Shown piece after piece: positions 12,336 through 24,810 of a DNA stretch of 64,000 bases. Position numbers and translations under genes: made by a program. The notes beneath the pieces are model-generated. The model was given only the letters and a program-made list of their open reading frames with translations. It searched no databases and was not told the DNA's origin. How positions within the stretch are numbered: position 1 is the stretch's first letter; each line of letters begins with the position of its first letter. Source of the DNA: Synanceia verrucosa (lineage: Eukaryota > Chordata > Actinopteri > Perciformes > Synanceiidae); contig CM056552.1 of NCBI GenBank assembly GCA_029721515.1, positions 14,099,001-14,163,000 of the forward strand. Reading direction: 5' to 3'.

Positions 12336-13207
12336 CTGGCCATGACTTGGCAAATAATACAATCATTAAAACTGAATGATTATTTACAAAGTTTATAATT
12401 TAACTTAAATTATAAACTGGACTCAATCCACCCTGCCCTAATATCAGAGAGCTGATATTATCAGACGTCCCTAATGGAAACCATTGATAATTTATGAAGT
12501 AATATATTTGTGACCTTTCCATCCATAACTGGCCACATATTCACAACAAAAATATTAACATATGTTAAAGCTTACACTTGTAGCTTATCAATTCACAGTT
12601 GCATCCCTCTCACAGCGCCAACACAGACACATAAACACACCTTCCTCGTATCACGAAGGCCAGACAGGAAATCCTCGATCTTGATCCACTCCAAAACCTT
12701 AGACCTTTCCAATATTCACATCCAGATGAGTGCTCGACACCCTGGATGATCACAGCTTTAATCCCCATACTCATGTGGGGTAAAGCTACCAATTGTTGCT
12801 GTAGAGTAATTGGTCTGCATAGTAATTATCCTCCATAAACAGTGTGGCTACATGCCGCCCTCAAGAACCAGCTGTAATTATTTCCTTTGAAAGGGAATTT
12901 TTCATTGCCTTAAATGAAGCACTTAACGGATGGTAACTTTTAAGGTTTTGCACTTGTGTGATGAGGGGATATTCTTGTTAAACGGTACCTCGGCAGGCTT
13001 TTCTTTGAAAGGCTGGTGTTGGTTTGAAAGAGTGCGAGAAGGAAAGAGAATGAGGGTAAGATTATGGGGGAGGAGGTGACTGTAGGCAAGGAAGTGGAAA
13101 GTTTATTGTGATTTCAAGGTTGCGGTGTATCCTATCCACCTGTGAAGCTTCACTGACTACATCGCTCTTCATGGGCTATAAACAACACGCTAACAATCAC
13201 CTGCTGG

Positions 13208-13208
<1 letters not shown>

Positions 13209-13238
<30 letters not shown>
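13209..13238 (+). repeat. (CA)n microsatellite
   Basis: Fifteen uninterrupted CA units. Confidence 0.97.
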
Positions 13239-13240
<2 letters not shown>

Positions 13241-13830
13241 AATTTATACACTAATTCCTCCTTCTAATGCGTTCTGCAGCAAATCTCTGCGGTGGCAGTA
13301 TGACGCATGCTGACACCTCTATATAAATTATGAAAGCATAGACCAAATCAGGCATTAGGCTCTGTCTAGCTCGAACAAAAGCACACAGGGGCCACCTTCA
13401 AGCAAGCCAATGGTGAATTAAAAGGCAAGGATAAATCAGGCTGTCAAAGATTTTGCATCGACCTGCAAACTGCCAGATTAAAATAGTCTCTGAGCCGACA
13501 AAAGCTTTGCCAAGAGTCTCCAGACAGCACCGCCACCCACACTCTGTGGTTCAACAGCACTGCACCGACCGCACAACCCACCCCTCCACCTAAAGAGAGC
13601 ACATACACCACCCCAAATTAATTAGAGCTGAATTATGCTGTTTGAGGATGGTTATTTATCTCTACCAATATCTACAAGGAAAGACCATAAGGGGTTTTGG
13701 AGGACAATGATTAATTTAATCAAGTGTGAGTGAACTTTCTCCAAAAATCATGCCGCTCCGACAGATAATCCGCTTTCCCTGAAACGTTTCCAACAGGATT
13801 AGCCCCGAGGGAAGCCTGGATGCATTTTAC

Positions 13831-14000
13831 AGGGGAGTAAAGAGAGAGAGAAAGAGAGGCAGAGAAAGCAAGTGAGAGACAGAGAGAAATGAAATAAATA
13901 GAGAAAAGAAGACAGAGAGAAGGAGAGGCAGAGAAAAGAAAGACAGCGAGACAGATGAGGATGAGAGGGACACAAGGAGACAGAATAGAGGGAAAGAAAG
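13831..14000 (+). repeat. Polypurine (GA-rich) tract
   Basis: About 170 bases are almost wholly A and G (GAGAGAGAAAGAGAGGCAGA-type units) with few interruptions. Such tracts can form triplex DNA. Its minus strand gives a spurious Ser/Leu-rich frame. Confidence 0.85.
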
Positions 14001-14734
14001 CTTGGCGAATAAGACAGAAGGGGGGAAGACATTGTACGAAAAAGGAAAAAACTAAATCAAAATAGCATCAAGATTTTCTGTAGTTTATAAAAGGTTGCAG
14101 TAAATATAAAGTAGAAGGGATGGAAAAGGGACACAGGCTGGAAACACGTTGACAGGAAATTCTTACTTTGCATTAAAAGTTGTGGTGTGGGATGAAGGCA
14201 TGAGGTCATACATGGGTGGGGAAGTGACTCAGTAAAACCATTTCCTCCTTTATTCACTTCAGCCCTGACTGGATCAGTTGAGCTGCTCACTTTCTCACAG
14301 CAGGAGTTCTGGTCAGATGTGTCAATGTGTGGTTGTCTGATGAGCTGTCTACGCTGCTTGGATACAGCCTATATATATATAAATCAGTGGCATAGGTCGG
14401 ACAGAGTCAGACACAGACAAGAAGGCTTTATATGTCTGCTGTTCCACAAAATGTGTCTTCAGTGCAGTTTTGTGCTTTGGTGTATTTTGACTCGATCTGA
14501 AAGTGTTTCAAACTAGACGGGGGGAGTTTCATGTCATTAATGCCAAGTAACTTGACAACATATCACTTTTCCTTAACCTAACCAAGAAGTTGTGCTGCCT
14601 AATCCTAGATGTGTTTTGTTTTACTTCCCAACGCAGTAGTTGCCCGATCCCATCATCAAATATGATTAGAATGAATGTGATGCCCACTAATAAAACAATC
14701 AACCAATAACATTCAAAATGGGTGCTCTTGTATA

Positions 14735-14885
14735 GTTTCTACTTTCATTCCAGTCTTGTTTTAGTTGATGTAAATTTTATTTACTTATTTCTGTTACTTT
14801 CTATACAATATCTAGTTATCTCCATCCTTGCACTTTTGCAACATCCCATTTCCCCACTGGGGATCAATAAAGGTGTGTGTTATTT
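14735..14885 (+). mobile_element. Retroelement 3' tail fragment
   Basis: The sequence ends with TTGCACTTTTGCAACATCCC, ATTTCCCCACTGGGGATCAA and TAAAGGTGTG. The hairpin-like CCCCACTGGGG followed by ATCAATAAAGG matches the 3' end shared by several fish LINEs and SINEs. No reverse transcriptase frame remains, so this is a 5'-truncated copy. Confidence 0.65.
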
Positions 14886-15699
14886 CATGAAAAGGATAAA
14901 CTGATGTTCATGTCAAATACTCCACAATAATAGACAAATATTCCCACAGACTGGTTATATCCAAAAGACAGAAAAAATGCAGTAAAAATCAGAATTGTGG
15001 ATTAAATCAGAAATAGAAGGGTGGAAAGAGAAAGAGGCACAGTGTCAGTGTGTACAGTAAGTCTCATTGCTGCTCGTAATGAGGAAGCTGAATGCAAGAT
15101 CTCTGAATTCCACTGTGATATCAAGAGTCTCTCAAAGCTCACACAGCTCTCTTAAGTCTGCCTCCAGTCTGATAATTCAACTTCCTCTTTAAAATCTATG
15201 TCGTGCCAACCTCAAGGTTACAACTGCCAATGGGCGGGTGCTGAGCCCACTGAAAGCTGTAGCCTTTGATTAAGCTCCTCTATTCCAAGCCTAATGCCCT
15301 GGCCTTGAATTATTCACAGGGCTGGTGGAGAAGGGTCATGCAAGCTACAAGCTTGCTAAGTGTGTTAGCCTAAAAAAACATAATGCAATAAAGCTTGTCC
15401 ATGCATAATGGATAGGAGACTGTGACTGGGCGCACTCTGTCGTGGGAAGACGGAATTAGAGAGAAGGGATAAGAGGAATGCAGATCAACACTGATGTTGC
15501 CAAAATCACTGTCCTGCTACGAGTGCTCTGCGGCCACAACTCCCCCTTTTTATCCATCCAACAGAGCTTTAGCGCTACTTCTTTCAACTCCAAGAATTAG
15601 AAAGTCAAGGGTCAGAGGGGAGTAAATACAGCTCAGGAAACGATTACATTCAGGGTATGTGTTTGGGTAGGGGAAGTTATTGGAGTTATTTAGCCACCT

Positions 15700-15880
15700 A
15701 AAGCAGAAAAAACAATTAATTTTGCCATTATAATTAATTATAATACGCTAAGATAGTGATCTCTGTGTCACATGATTGCATGCAGCGTATTATGCAATCA
15801 ACGGCACTCTGGTCTTAGCAAGGGGTACAGCATTCCCTCTCTGCAATTAAGAACCTGACTGTCCCCAGGGTGTCGCACGT
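15700..15880. promoter_or_regulatory. Possible conserved non-coding element (weak)
   Basis: ATTA/TAATTA homeodomain-type cores cluster at about 15713-15745. They are followed by a perfect inverted repeat, TGATTGCAT (15773-15781) and ATGCAATCA (15792-15800), separated by 10 bases. The arms resemble C/EBP or POU half-sites. The regulatory role is inference from motif content. Confidence 0.25.
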
Positions 15881-17929
15881 CACATGGGATCATTTATCAC
15901 TTCTCGTGAAGCATCCCTTTAAAAGTCTAATTCACCTATCCAGAATCTATCACACTCACTGTGACGGATTCACATGCCTAAAATGTTCAAGGCTGCACAG
16001 TCATAAAGAGATTTGAAATGTGCCACAACATTTCACTCCTGATGTGAATAATCAAACTTCATTCAAAGTGAAGACAAGAGGAAGGACGCTGACAACCTGA
16101 AGTCCAGCCAGGAAACTCTCCAAGTACACGAGGCTCAGTCCAAAGTGAAAGTCATCTGGAGGTTTGGTGGGAATACCTAAGAATAGGAATAAGATGAATG
16201 CAGAGTGTTCTCTTTTAGCTTTGCAAGCACTGTTCTGTGATCTGGCAACCAAGGTGGAGGAGTGTGAGATTTGCATCTTGTGGAGCTACTGAAGAGGTAG
16301 AATATTGTGTTAATAAGCCAGAAGAGGATTCAGAATGCACCTCAGTATGCTCTTCACATACTTCATTTTACAAAAGAAAGAGGTTTGACTCTACTTACAC
16401 CATTAATGAAGAAGTAGCTGCTGTTCAAAAGCATTCAGCAGAGACCAACTTATGAAAATAGGCACGATTTTCATTTCCACTATGGACACTGTGATTAAGT
16501 GCCCTTAAGATCCTGCTCAACTGAACATAACCTCTAGATAAAGAGCTAAAATGTATTTGATTTAAAATGTGAATGTCCTTTTTCAATCTAATACCCTTAT
16601 ACCTAAGAGTCCTCACTTCCAGCCTGAAGGTTGGCTCGAAAAAGGAAAAAGAATTATTTGCGCGCAGACAAGTGTGTAAATAAACAGCTAAAAACTAAGC
16701 AGAGTGCTGTTAAGCATGCATAAGCCCTCTGAATTAGTCTTCCTGATCTGCCTTGGATGACAGCCATTTACGCAGGCAGAATACGATATGAGAGCGTATC
16801 ACCACAACACAGACTGTTCCCTTATGTCATTCTCTTCCTCATCCACACAAAAAACAATCTTCACCATATTTCTCTCTTCATTCCAACAGAGCCACTAACA
16901 TGGAAACCCCTCAATGACATGGACATAATACTGTCGCTGAATAGAGCTGAACGATTGAGCGTTGTTCAGGGATGGAATGACAACCTGGCATTATCAAAAC
17001 ATCTCGCCCCTTCAGTGTGTTGCCTTGTCAACGTTATAACAGTAAATTTCCTCAGAGACACTTTAGAGCTCTTCCCCTCTGCACATTCTGTTCACCGCCC
17101 GACACCATGTAAATGGATTCAGGATTCATTACTCATCGCATCTCATAAACTACATCTCTGTTTTTTTTACAGTTGACTTAGCATTGATGTTGCAGCATTA
17201 AAAACATCCAGTAACCCTCCTTAATAAATATAAAACTAAAGACAGAAGTGACAAATGGAAGAACTGCTTAAATCAAATATCCAGGCATTCTTCCTGTGTA
17301 TTTGTCAAGCTTAAAAATAAAACAGATCATTGGCACTTAAACTTATATTACCCGGCATTGGTTCCAACAAAGAATGCAGACCCATGTACAATAAAACCAA
17401 ATGAATGAGTGCTCCTGAGTGATGGTGACAGTGCACTTTGTTGGACTGAAGCGTCCTGCAGCAGGGATAAGAGGGGAGTAGGAGGAGGAACATACCAGTT
17501 GAGTCCAGACCAAAAGACCACCCAGGTTTTGCTCACTGTGTTGCTGATGCTGTCAGACACACAGGGTTACCACAATGCCTGGTGTGTGTCACTAACACTT
17601 GCGGGTGTGTGGTATTGGTAGCTGGTATGTGATGCTGGTCTACAGCTTAGGGGTTGAAGAGTCACACAAAGATTTGGGTCAGTGTTTGTGTCTCTTTTTG
17701 TGCCATTTCACCAAAAATGTGCATATGCCCCAACACTGTGGCCTTTGCATGTCTTCATGAGTGTGTGTTTGTGTAAATCATGGCCCGCTGCAGGGCCATG
17801 ACACAACTTGTCATCTTGTCACAGCACGAGCTCAGCTGCCCTGAGAAAATATCTGCGGGAGAAGAAACAAGATGTCATGGTTTAGCAAATATTTACTCCA
17901 GGCACTATCGGTCAGATGCAGATTTAAAG

Positions 17930-18140
17930 AGGAAAAGGGAGAATCAAGGCCTCTTTTTCAACTTCCAGCTTATTGTGCACTTTAACCGTTTAAAAGGACT
18001 GACATTCTGTGCAAAGTGTTGGGAGCGAGGCATAATTAAAGTGTATCTAGAGTGGCGATCCATTAAAATGATAGCAGGCAATCTTGCAGCCAGCAGGTGC
18101 TTTGGTCAAAGCAATTGACCTGAGATTATTGAGGTGTGAT
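17930..18140. promoter_or_regulatory. Possible conserved non-coding element (weak)
   Basis: Non-repetitive sequence carries TAATTA (18033-18038), an E-box CAGGTG (18094-18099) and, one base on, the near-palindrome CTTTGGTCAAAG (18100-18111), whose halves resemble TCF/LEF sites. TTGACCTGAGATTATTG follows. Tight spacing of E-box and TCF-like sites is typical of enhancers. There is no evidence here beyond motif content. Confidence 0.25.
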
Positions 18141-18274
18141 GCAGCATGGGGTTGACAGCCTGTTGGAGAAAGAAAAGGTCCCCAGCAGAGACACATTGTC
18201 ATCCAGTCAGTGTTTACCTTGTTCATTAAAAAAAAGGTCTCTCTTCACGGTCTATTGGTGATGAAGCAACGTGG

Positions 18275-18560
18275 GCAATGTGTGTGTGAGTGTGTATGTC
18301 TTTGTGTGTGTGTTCTGCCTTATGTCCACATTGGGGGTCACACATTTGACTTAATACCAGTTGATGGCATGTGCAATTGGGGACAAAGTCCAAGTCCCCA
18401 ATTGTTCAAATTTTGGGTTAGGTCAGGGTTAGGGTTAGGTTGAGGTTAGAGTTAGTTGTTGTAGTTAGGCTTAGGGTAAGTTTTTTGGAAAACAAAGTTT
18501 GTCCCCAAAGGTGACTTAAACCAATGTGTGTATGTGTGTGTGTTGGGAGGATGACTGGGC
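18275..18560 (+). repeat. TG-flanked dispersed repeat with TTAGGG-like core
   Basis: TG-rich sequence (about 18277-18312 and 18520-18543) flanks a body with GGGGACAAAGTCCAAGTCCCC and a GGGTTAGGGTTAGG-rich core (18415-18475). A 'TTTGTCCCCAAAGGTGAC' block follows at about 18498. This layout, 'gtccccac' blocks around degenerate TTAGGG and a TG tract, matches a dispersed teleost repeat I recall. It is not a telomere. Confidence 0.55.
18374..18404. repeat. Perfect 11-bp inverted repeat
   Basis: CAATTGGGGAC (18374-18384) and GTCCCCAATTG (18394-18404) are exact reverse complements around a 9-base loop. The hairpin sits inside the TTAGGG-like repeat. Confidence 0.95.
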
Positions 18561-19581
18561 AGACAGAAAGAGTGAAAAAAACTGAGAGAGGAAGACTTGT
18601 TTATTCTAACACTGTGTCATCATCTGTGAATGTGTGGTTGTGAGAAAGAGGCTGGCAGAGAGAGGAAACAGAGGCTTTGAATATGAGCACATGAAGCAGT
18701 TCTGACAGGGTTGAATGTTCAGAACGTATTGGCCACAGTATAATGTGTTTTCTTCTTTTCTTTTGGAAATTAAATTTGGAAGAGCTGGTGATCATTGCAA
18801 CAGCATACGTTCTCTTTGAATGGTGTCTTTAGTGGCTAGAAATATGTAGAGAATTAAAGGTTCACTGTATGTATGAGCGAGTACCAGTACAATAATAATC
18901 TGCTGGATCATGAGAAATGTTATGTTCTGATTCCCAACTGAAACAAGACAGAGAAGTCAGTGACCCGACATTTGAAACCAAGAGTACTTAACAAACTATA
19001 GTACTGTAAATAAGTTCATATTGACTAATGTTGACTTCTTGTCTCTGATGTGGTTAAATTTCAAAATACCAGTGAATTTGAATGTCTCATGCTCTTGTGG
19101 TGTTGTGTTGACACTCAAATATTTTGAGACAAGAATGACAGGAACGTTCACTGAATCACACAAAATAGAACAAAGTGAGGATAAGCTCATCAACACATTG
19201 TTCCACAGGGTGCCTTTAAATGTGCGTAAATACGTCGGACCTCCACTTAACTAAGGGGCTCTTAAAAAAGGGTTAATCCATTACCAGAAAAGGGTGGATT
19301 GTCTCACTGTGGAAAAATATTCACACTATCATGGCGCAAAAAACGTCATGATAACATTTCATACAATAATAGCTAGTTTTGACGTTTTCACACAAGTGCA
19401 ATGATTCAAATGTTTGGAGGTGAACCATTCCACTACGAAGTTTACCAAGCCAGAGGCCGACTGATGAGGAAGCTGAAAGCTGAGCGACAGGATGCTTTAC
19501 TATTACAGACATGAGCTCTGTCCCTAGGCTGCCTGATGCACCCCTCAGCCCTTGGCACCATAGCATGGCCATGTCCATTTT

Positions 19582-19622
<41 letters not shown>

Positions 19623-22600
19623 CACGCACACACAGCTGACAAAAAACATGGCAGCTGAATAATAGGGAAAAGACAGCAGAGAAAAGGAGTAGAACGACAC
19701 AGCTCCTCATCGGTTGTCAAACGTGGACATTCCCGTTCCCTCAAAGCCTCCGCTCCTTTCCTCCACCATGACCTTCTCTCTCGCGCCGTCACTGTTCAAT
19801 AGTTCAGCGCCTGAGAAGCAGGAATATTGAACCGCTCAGCTTCCTCACTGTAACCAAAGCACTTAAATGGAATTCACAAAGTCCAGCTACTCTGGCTGTC
19901 GTTGTAATGGATGGCAGTAAATCACATTTATTGTCTATGAACTTGAGCAGTGAATGATGGGAAAGCCATGAGGGAAGGAGAGGTCAATCTAATCGTGGCC
20001 CAGAGGAAATGATATGGTTCAAAAAGGGTTCTGGATTGAGAAGGAAAAGCCCACATTCAGAGTCGCTAATCTGAAAAGATCTACCTAAATTATCAGTTAG
20101 CACCTGTAATATGTGACACCTTCAGCAAGTGTCAAGCAGCAATGTAAAAATCTTAATGTTTATCCACGTGCCTTAACAGAACTCAGCACCGCCAATGAAA
20201 CACTGATGCCACCACAGGTCCGAGTCAAAGTGGTGAACCCTCACAGCGTTCTGCTGTCATTCATTTGCCTTCCTGCTGCTGACCCATCTCCTCATATTAA
20301 ATGATGTCTGCTGTAGCATGCTGCTCTCAGAAGCACCAGCTGGCAGCAATAACCCACAACCCACAGTGCTCCATTGTTTATCATAGCTTTCAGCATAAAC
20401 GCTTCGACCCCTCCTTGAAAGTCAAAACCAATTCTGCATTCTACAGTAGCACTCATCCTCTGAGACAGACGATAAATCATGGCAGTGAGGCATGCAGTAC
20501 AACAAAAGGACTGCAGTGCTGCACTTTAACCCAACCCAGTCACACAGCGGCTCACGTTGCTGCAGCTGGCTTGCTCCTCCTTTCCTACTTCCTTCCCTTC
20601 TTCTCTTGGTCCCTCGCATTGATTACAGGTAGAGCAACGCATGGGTTCGGGCTTGATCGTCTTCTGAAAGGGGCAAAGATCCCTCCATCCCTTCGCTCTC
20701 TCTTCCATCCCTTCCAAAGCCCTTTATTCCCCTCCATTACACTAATAAGGCTAATCACCCCTCTGGCTGGTGCAGCCATGGGCCTGGAGAACATGTCAGC
20801 AAGGGGAGATCAATGGACTACATCAAAGGGCTGGAGCAGCACACAAACCACCCCAGCACAGGGCCCGAGAGATAAGGCTGCTGCTCCCCTACATTTTTTA
20901 TGAGATTATCCACTACTGTTCTGTTCTTGCCTGTGGTTTGAGTGCAGGGTGCTTTTAATGAGCTGGGCAGCACCAGATACTAATGCTTACGGCGATATCC
21001 AACAGCTTGAAACCACATGCAAGCATGATAAGGCACACGTGCGCTGCTAGATGTGGGAACGCACACATGTACATGTAGCCGTGCAACCACCAGTGCATGC
21101 ATGGTTGATATGGCACGAGTGAGTATATGCACAAAAACCCACAAACACCCACGCAGCCATGTAGTTATTTCTACAGATGCATTAGAGGTTCATCCATAAT
21201 AGATTATTTGCTAATTAGGGGGGAATTTGCTGGTGCTGAAGTGATGTTATGGGCAGAGAGAGGAGAGGAAGTAGCTAGATGGCTTTGCCAGCTAGCTCAG
21301 CAGCCCACTTTCAGCTCTGTCTCCTTTGCTTCACTCATCCTGAAGGCCAAACAGGCGATCTTCGATCCAAGGCTGCTCACTCAGCGACCTCAGAGGAAGC
21401 GCTGGCTGAGGACCTGAGCTGAGAGCCCAGAAGAAGGAGGAAGCAAAGAGAGCCTGGTTTTCTCCAGTTAAGGGGGAGGAATGAGGGGATAAAAGAAACG
21501 CTTAAGCTCTTGCTCAGGCAGAGGAGCTGGGATGAATATGTATGAGATTTGTAAGGGAGGTGACCTTTAAGTCCAACTAAGGTGTTAACTGGCTGAAATA
21601 GGCTGGGACCCATGGCCTTTGCGTTCCACATAACATTTTCTTTGCCTGTGGACAAAATAAAAGTTTAATAGTTTTATATGGCGTCATGGCAAGTTGCAGA
21701 AACTTGTCTGTCTAGACAGAGCAATGTCATTTCAGCGTAGAGCGGCTGAAATCATTAAAGTAGTCTTGAGAGTACAGTACATGCAGTTTCTGTCAAGCAC
21801 ACTGCACTCTCAATCAATTACACTGGTCTGCTGAAGAACACAGTGGACAGTAAAGATAAAAGCTGTGAGAAAATAATTTCCTCCCCAAAAACCATCTCGA
21901 CTAGAACATGCTACTCCGTCTCATAGCGGAGGTACTGACTCACTCAAAACAACATTTATCATAACTCAGAGAAAATCAAACTTGAACAAAAGGAAGCAAT
22001 AACAATGTGATTTTCTATCCAATTAAATTTAGACATCAAGAGCTGCATGTAATGTGTTCTCAATAACGCACCACATTTGCCTAAACACATCTCTGCTGTG
22101 AATTTCAGCCCAGAAAAACATGGGAGGGTAGCCACTGTCTGACTACATCAAACTTTTTGTGGGACATGAAATGGCCACAACTAAATAAGCATTACATTTA
22201 TTGCATGCATTTAAAAATAATCATAACTGAAATATGTTTATATGGTTCAACAGATACTTAACTGACAGCTTAAAAGTGAAACGAGCACCTGAAAAACTCT
22301 GAATCTCCAGCGACCATAAAAAAATAAATATCATTTATGGAACATAAAGCAGCAGTTGCAGCAGCAGGGGGGGAGAATGAATGCCACTGTTCCGCTTTCC
22401 TCTTCTGTAATGTTTTGTTTTTATTTTTTAACAATTGCTATGGGAGCTGAGCTTTTATATTACACTATAGGACATTTTTAACACTCTCCCACACATTTTT
22501 TTCAGTCCTTTGATTTTCCTCAACTGCTACGCCGCACAAGCAATAATTAGATTTTAATTAAAATCCTCGCCTACACTGAAATAAAAGTTGTCATGTCAAA

Positions 22601-23090
22601 ATCCTTTTCTATTTAAATAAAAAGGTAAGCATACATGTTTTTCTGCAACACAATCTGTGTAAACAGACATCCTGGTTGTTGTTAAGGTGGAATAGCTGCT
22701 GGGTGAACTTGACAAAATAACTGCATAAAATCAAAGAATGTATTCAGCAGTGCCTAAAGGCATTTTTCTAACAATACTACAAACTGTTTTGACAGTGAAA
22801 ACTCATTTAACGGTGCATCGTGCTATGTGAGACATAATTAGGAACTCTTCTCTGTGGATTTACTCCTACCTAGACCCAGACCGCTTCCTCTGTATTTATG
22901 AATATGAACATTTTTACGGTGGCCATAAAACTCAAGGACTTCTGCTGAGTGGCCTTCATCTTTAACAACAGTTTCTCCGTCACTTATAGAATATTTTAGG
23001 CTGGATAGCTCGTCCTGTTGATCACAGAATATCAGGTCTGACAGGCTCCTCTGCAGTTTCAGACTCTTCGGAGCTGCCTCTCTCAGTAGG
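18561..23090. other. Non-coding, mostly unique stretch
   Basis: No gene is supported. The longest open frame in the window, 200 codons at 20301-20903 (plus), lies here. Several opposing minus-strand frames overlap it, and it shows no domain, signal peptide or sensible hydropathy plan. A CA microsatellite is at 19583-19634. ATTA-rich stretches occur near 21180-21220 and 22540-22570. Confidence 0.6.
19583..19634 (+). repeat. (CA)n microsatellite, interrupted
   Basis: CA units with two CG interruptions. The Cys/Val-rich minus-strand frames here are its translations. Confidence 0.96.
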
Positions 23091-23118
23091 ACTCTAAGGG
23101 GAGTAGCTCACTAGTATT

Positions 23119-23476
23119 GGGGCGGCAGTAGCTCAGTCTGTAGTGACTTGGGCTGGGAATCGGAGGGTCGCCAGTTCAAGTCCAGGTCGGACCAAAATGT
23201 GGAGAGTGGACTGGTAGCTGGAGAGGTGCCAGTTCCTCCTCCTGGGCACTGCCGAGGTTGCCCTTGAGCAAGGCACCGAACCCCCAACTGCTCGGGGCGC
23301 CTGGATAAGGGGCAGCCCCCTCACTCTGACACCTCTCCTCTAATGCATGTGCATGTGTTTGTTTCATGACTTGTGTGTGTAATGTGCAACTGAAAAATAT
23401 ATGTATATACTAACAGAGTGAAAAAATGTAATTTCCCTCATTGAGGGATTAATAAAGGAATTCTTCTTCTTCTTCT
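23119..23476 (+). mobile_element. tRNA-derived SINE, near full length
   Basis: The head GGGGCGGCAGTAGCTCAGTC is tRNA-like, with an A box at about 23129-23140 and a B box GTTCAAGTCC at 23174-23183, the internal Pol III promoter. The body has 'GCCCTTGAGCAAGGCACCGA' and ACCCCCAACTGCTC blocks that I recognise from many teleost SINE copies. The 3' part reads TTTCCCTCATTGAGGGATTA then ATAAAGGAATTC and ends in (TTC)n at 23461-23476, a LINE-derived tail. CTAAGG occurs at both flanks (23094 and 23475) but is too short and too far from the head to be a sure target duplication. Minus-strand frames at 23133-23367 are not genes. Confidence 0.85.
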
Positions 23477-24376
23477 AAGGAGGAACAGCATGTGGGGCCC
23501 AAACACACAGTTCAGAAGGAGCAACTCCTCACTAGATGCTGTATGCAGAAAAAGCATTGTAGCAAGGTTGAAAGAGCGGCTCAGGACCACACCTACTGTA
23601 AGTATGATGTGAGCGCAGTCAGTTGGGTCTGCCCAGCTGTGATGTGGTCTTGTACTGTAATGAGGGCTGACCTTTGATGGCAGCTCAAAAATAGAGTCTC
23701 AGGGTATACTTAGCTGTAAAAGAGCACCTTTGACATTGGGTGTAGTTCGGCTGCACAGCGCTGCACTTGAGGAGTCGAGCCACAGCATGTATGCTTGCGA
23801 ATCCACTGGGTGATTTCTACACACTATATCTGTGAATCCTTCATCGGGCTGCTTCCTCCTGACCTGTGATGCTCAGAAACTGTCTCATGACATTTTACAA
23901 ATTTACATTTTTAGTCGTAGTAATGAGTGTAACTGGTTTCTTAGCCCATTCATGATGTGACATGTTGTTTCATGCTGCCTTTCCTTAAAGTTGGTAATTT
24001 AACTTGAGTAAACATAAAAACTCTCTCAGGTTAGCTCGGAAAAGGACCAGGAACATGAAACCTTCCAACAAGAATTAGCATGCATGTCCTTATTCAAATA
24101 TTAAATAGCAATACAGTCAATGAGTGGAACTGACAGAACGCAGAATATTTCAGAGTTCAACTGTCTAATGAAAGAATGTCTCCTGCCTTTATATAAGGAG
24201 AGAACACAAATATTGGAGGCAGTGTATCAATACCACATTACGGAGATCATGTCATAGTATCGTGCAATATTGATTATTTATCTGACCCATATACATCACG
24301 AGAAGAGGAGAGAAGTAGTATTAATATACTATGTTGGCCTAGTCAGGCTTACTTTCTTCCTCTCTATGCTTTGGCC

Positions 24377-24415
24377 TTCATCATCATCATCATCACCACC
24401 ACCACCACCACCACA
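24377..24415 (+). repeat. (TCA)n-(CCA)n compound microsatellite
   Basis: About six TCA units run directly into about seven CCA units. Confidence 0.96.
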
Positions 24416-24757
24416 GTGCCTGGAAACCAAAAACAAGCTCCAGCCACCAGATCATGAAATAGACTGGCAACAAGGCAACACTATCAACACAAGTACATGG
24501 AAAGGTACGCATAAACAGCTGCATGAATCTGCATATAAAGACGAGCACAACCTCAAAGCCGTCCCACTGAGTGAGCCAAGCTCGCTCTTTGTGATAATTG
24601 AAAAACATTTCTCGTAGTGGGGATAGAATCCCAACTCATTTTCTGTGACTTAAGTTGAATGTGAATCTATTATTTTCTCACTCTGGATGCATGACCTACT
24701 TTTTCATAAACACAGAAACAGACACCCTAACTGCCACTACAGCAAGGCGAGGCATTG

Positions 24758-24758
<1 letters not shown>

Positions 24759-24793
<35 letters not shown>

Positions 24794-24810
24794 GTGTGTG
24801 TGTGTGTGCG
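24759..24810 (+). repeat. (TG)n microsatellite, interrupted
   Basis: TG units with two CG interruptions. Confidence 0.96.

Larger units (their letters stand above)
12336..14725. other. Non-coding stretch
   Basis: No gene is supported. It contains a CA microsatellite (13209-13238) and a long purine tract (13831-14000). The rest is unique AT-rich DNA with ATTA-rich stretches near 13615-13720. The frame at 13799-14032 (minus) is the complement of the purine tract and is compositional. Confidence 0.6.
14886..18180. other. Non-coding, mostly unique stretch
   Basis: No gene is supported. Frames such as 16757-17176 (plus, 139 codons) and 17780-18118 (plus, 112 codons) have no domain. Two sub-stretches, 15700-15880 and 17930-18140, are annotated separately as weak regulatory candidates. 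Confidence 0.55.

Noticed and set aside
13799..14032. Ser/Leu-rich minus-strand frame
   Set aside because: It is the complement of the polypurine tract.
18415..18475. Interstitial telomere repeat
   Set aside because: TTAGGG units are few and degenerate, and the flanks match a dispersed TG-rich repeat rather than subtelomere.
20301..20903. 200-codon open frame on the plus strand, the longest in the window
   Set aside because: No domain, signal peptide or repeat plan; overlapped by several minus-strand frames; length is within chance for 64 kb read in six frames.
23119..23195. Functional tRNA gene
   Set aside because: A and B boxes are present, but the sequence does not fold into a full cloverleaf and continues into a SINE body and tail.
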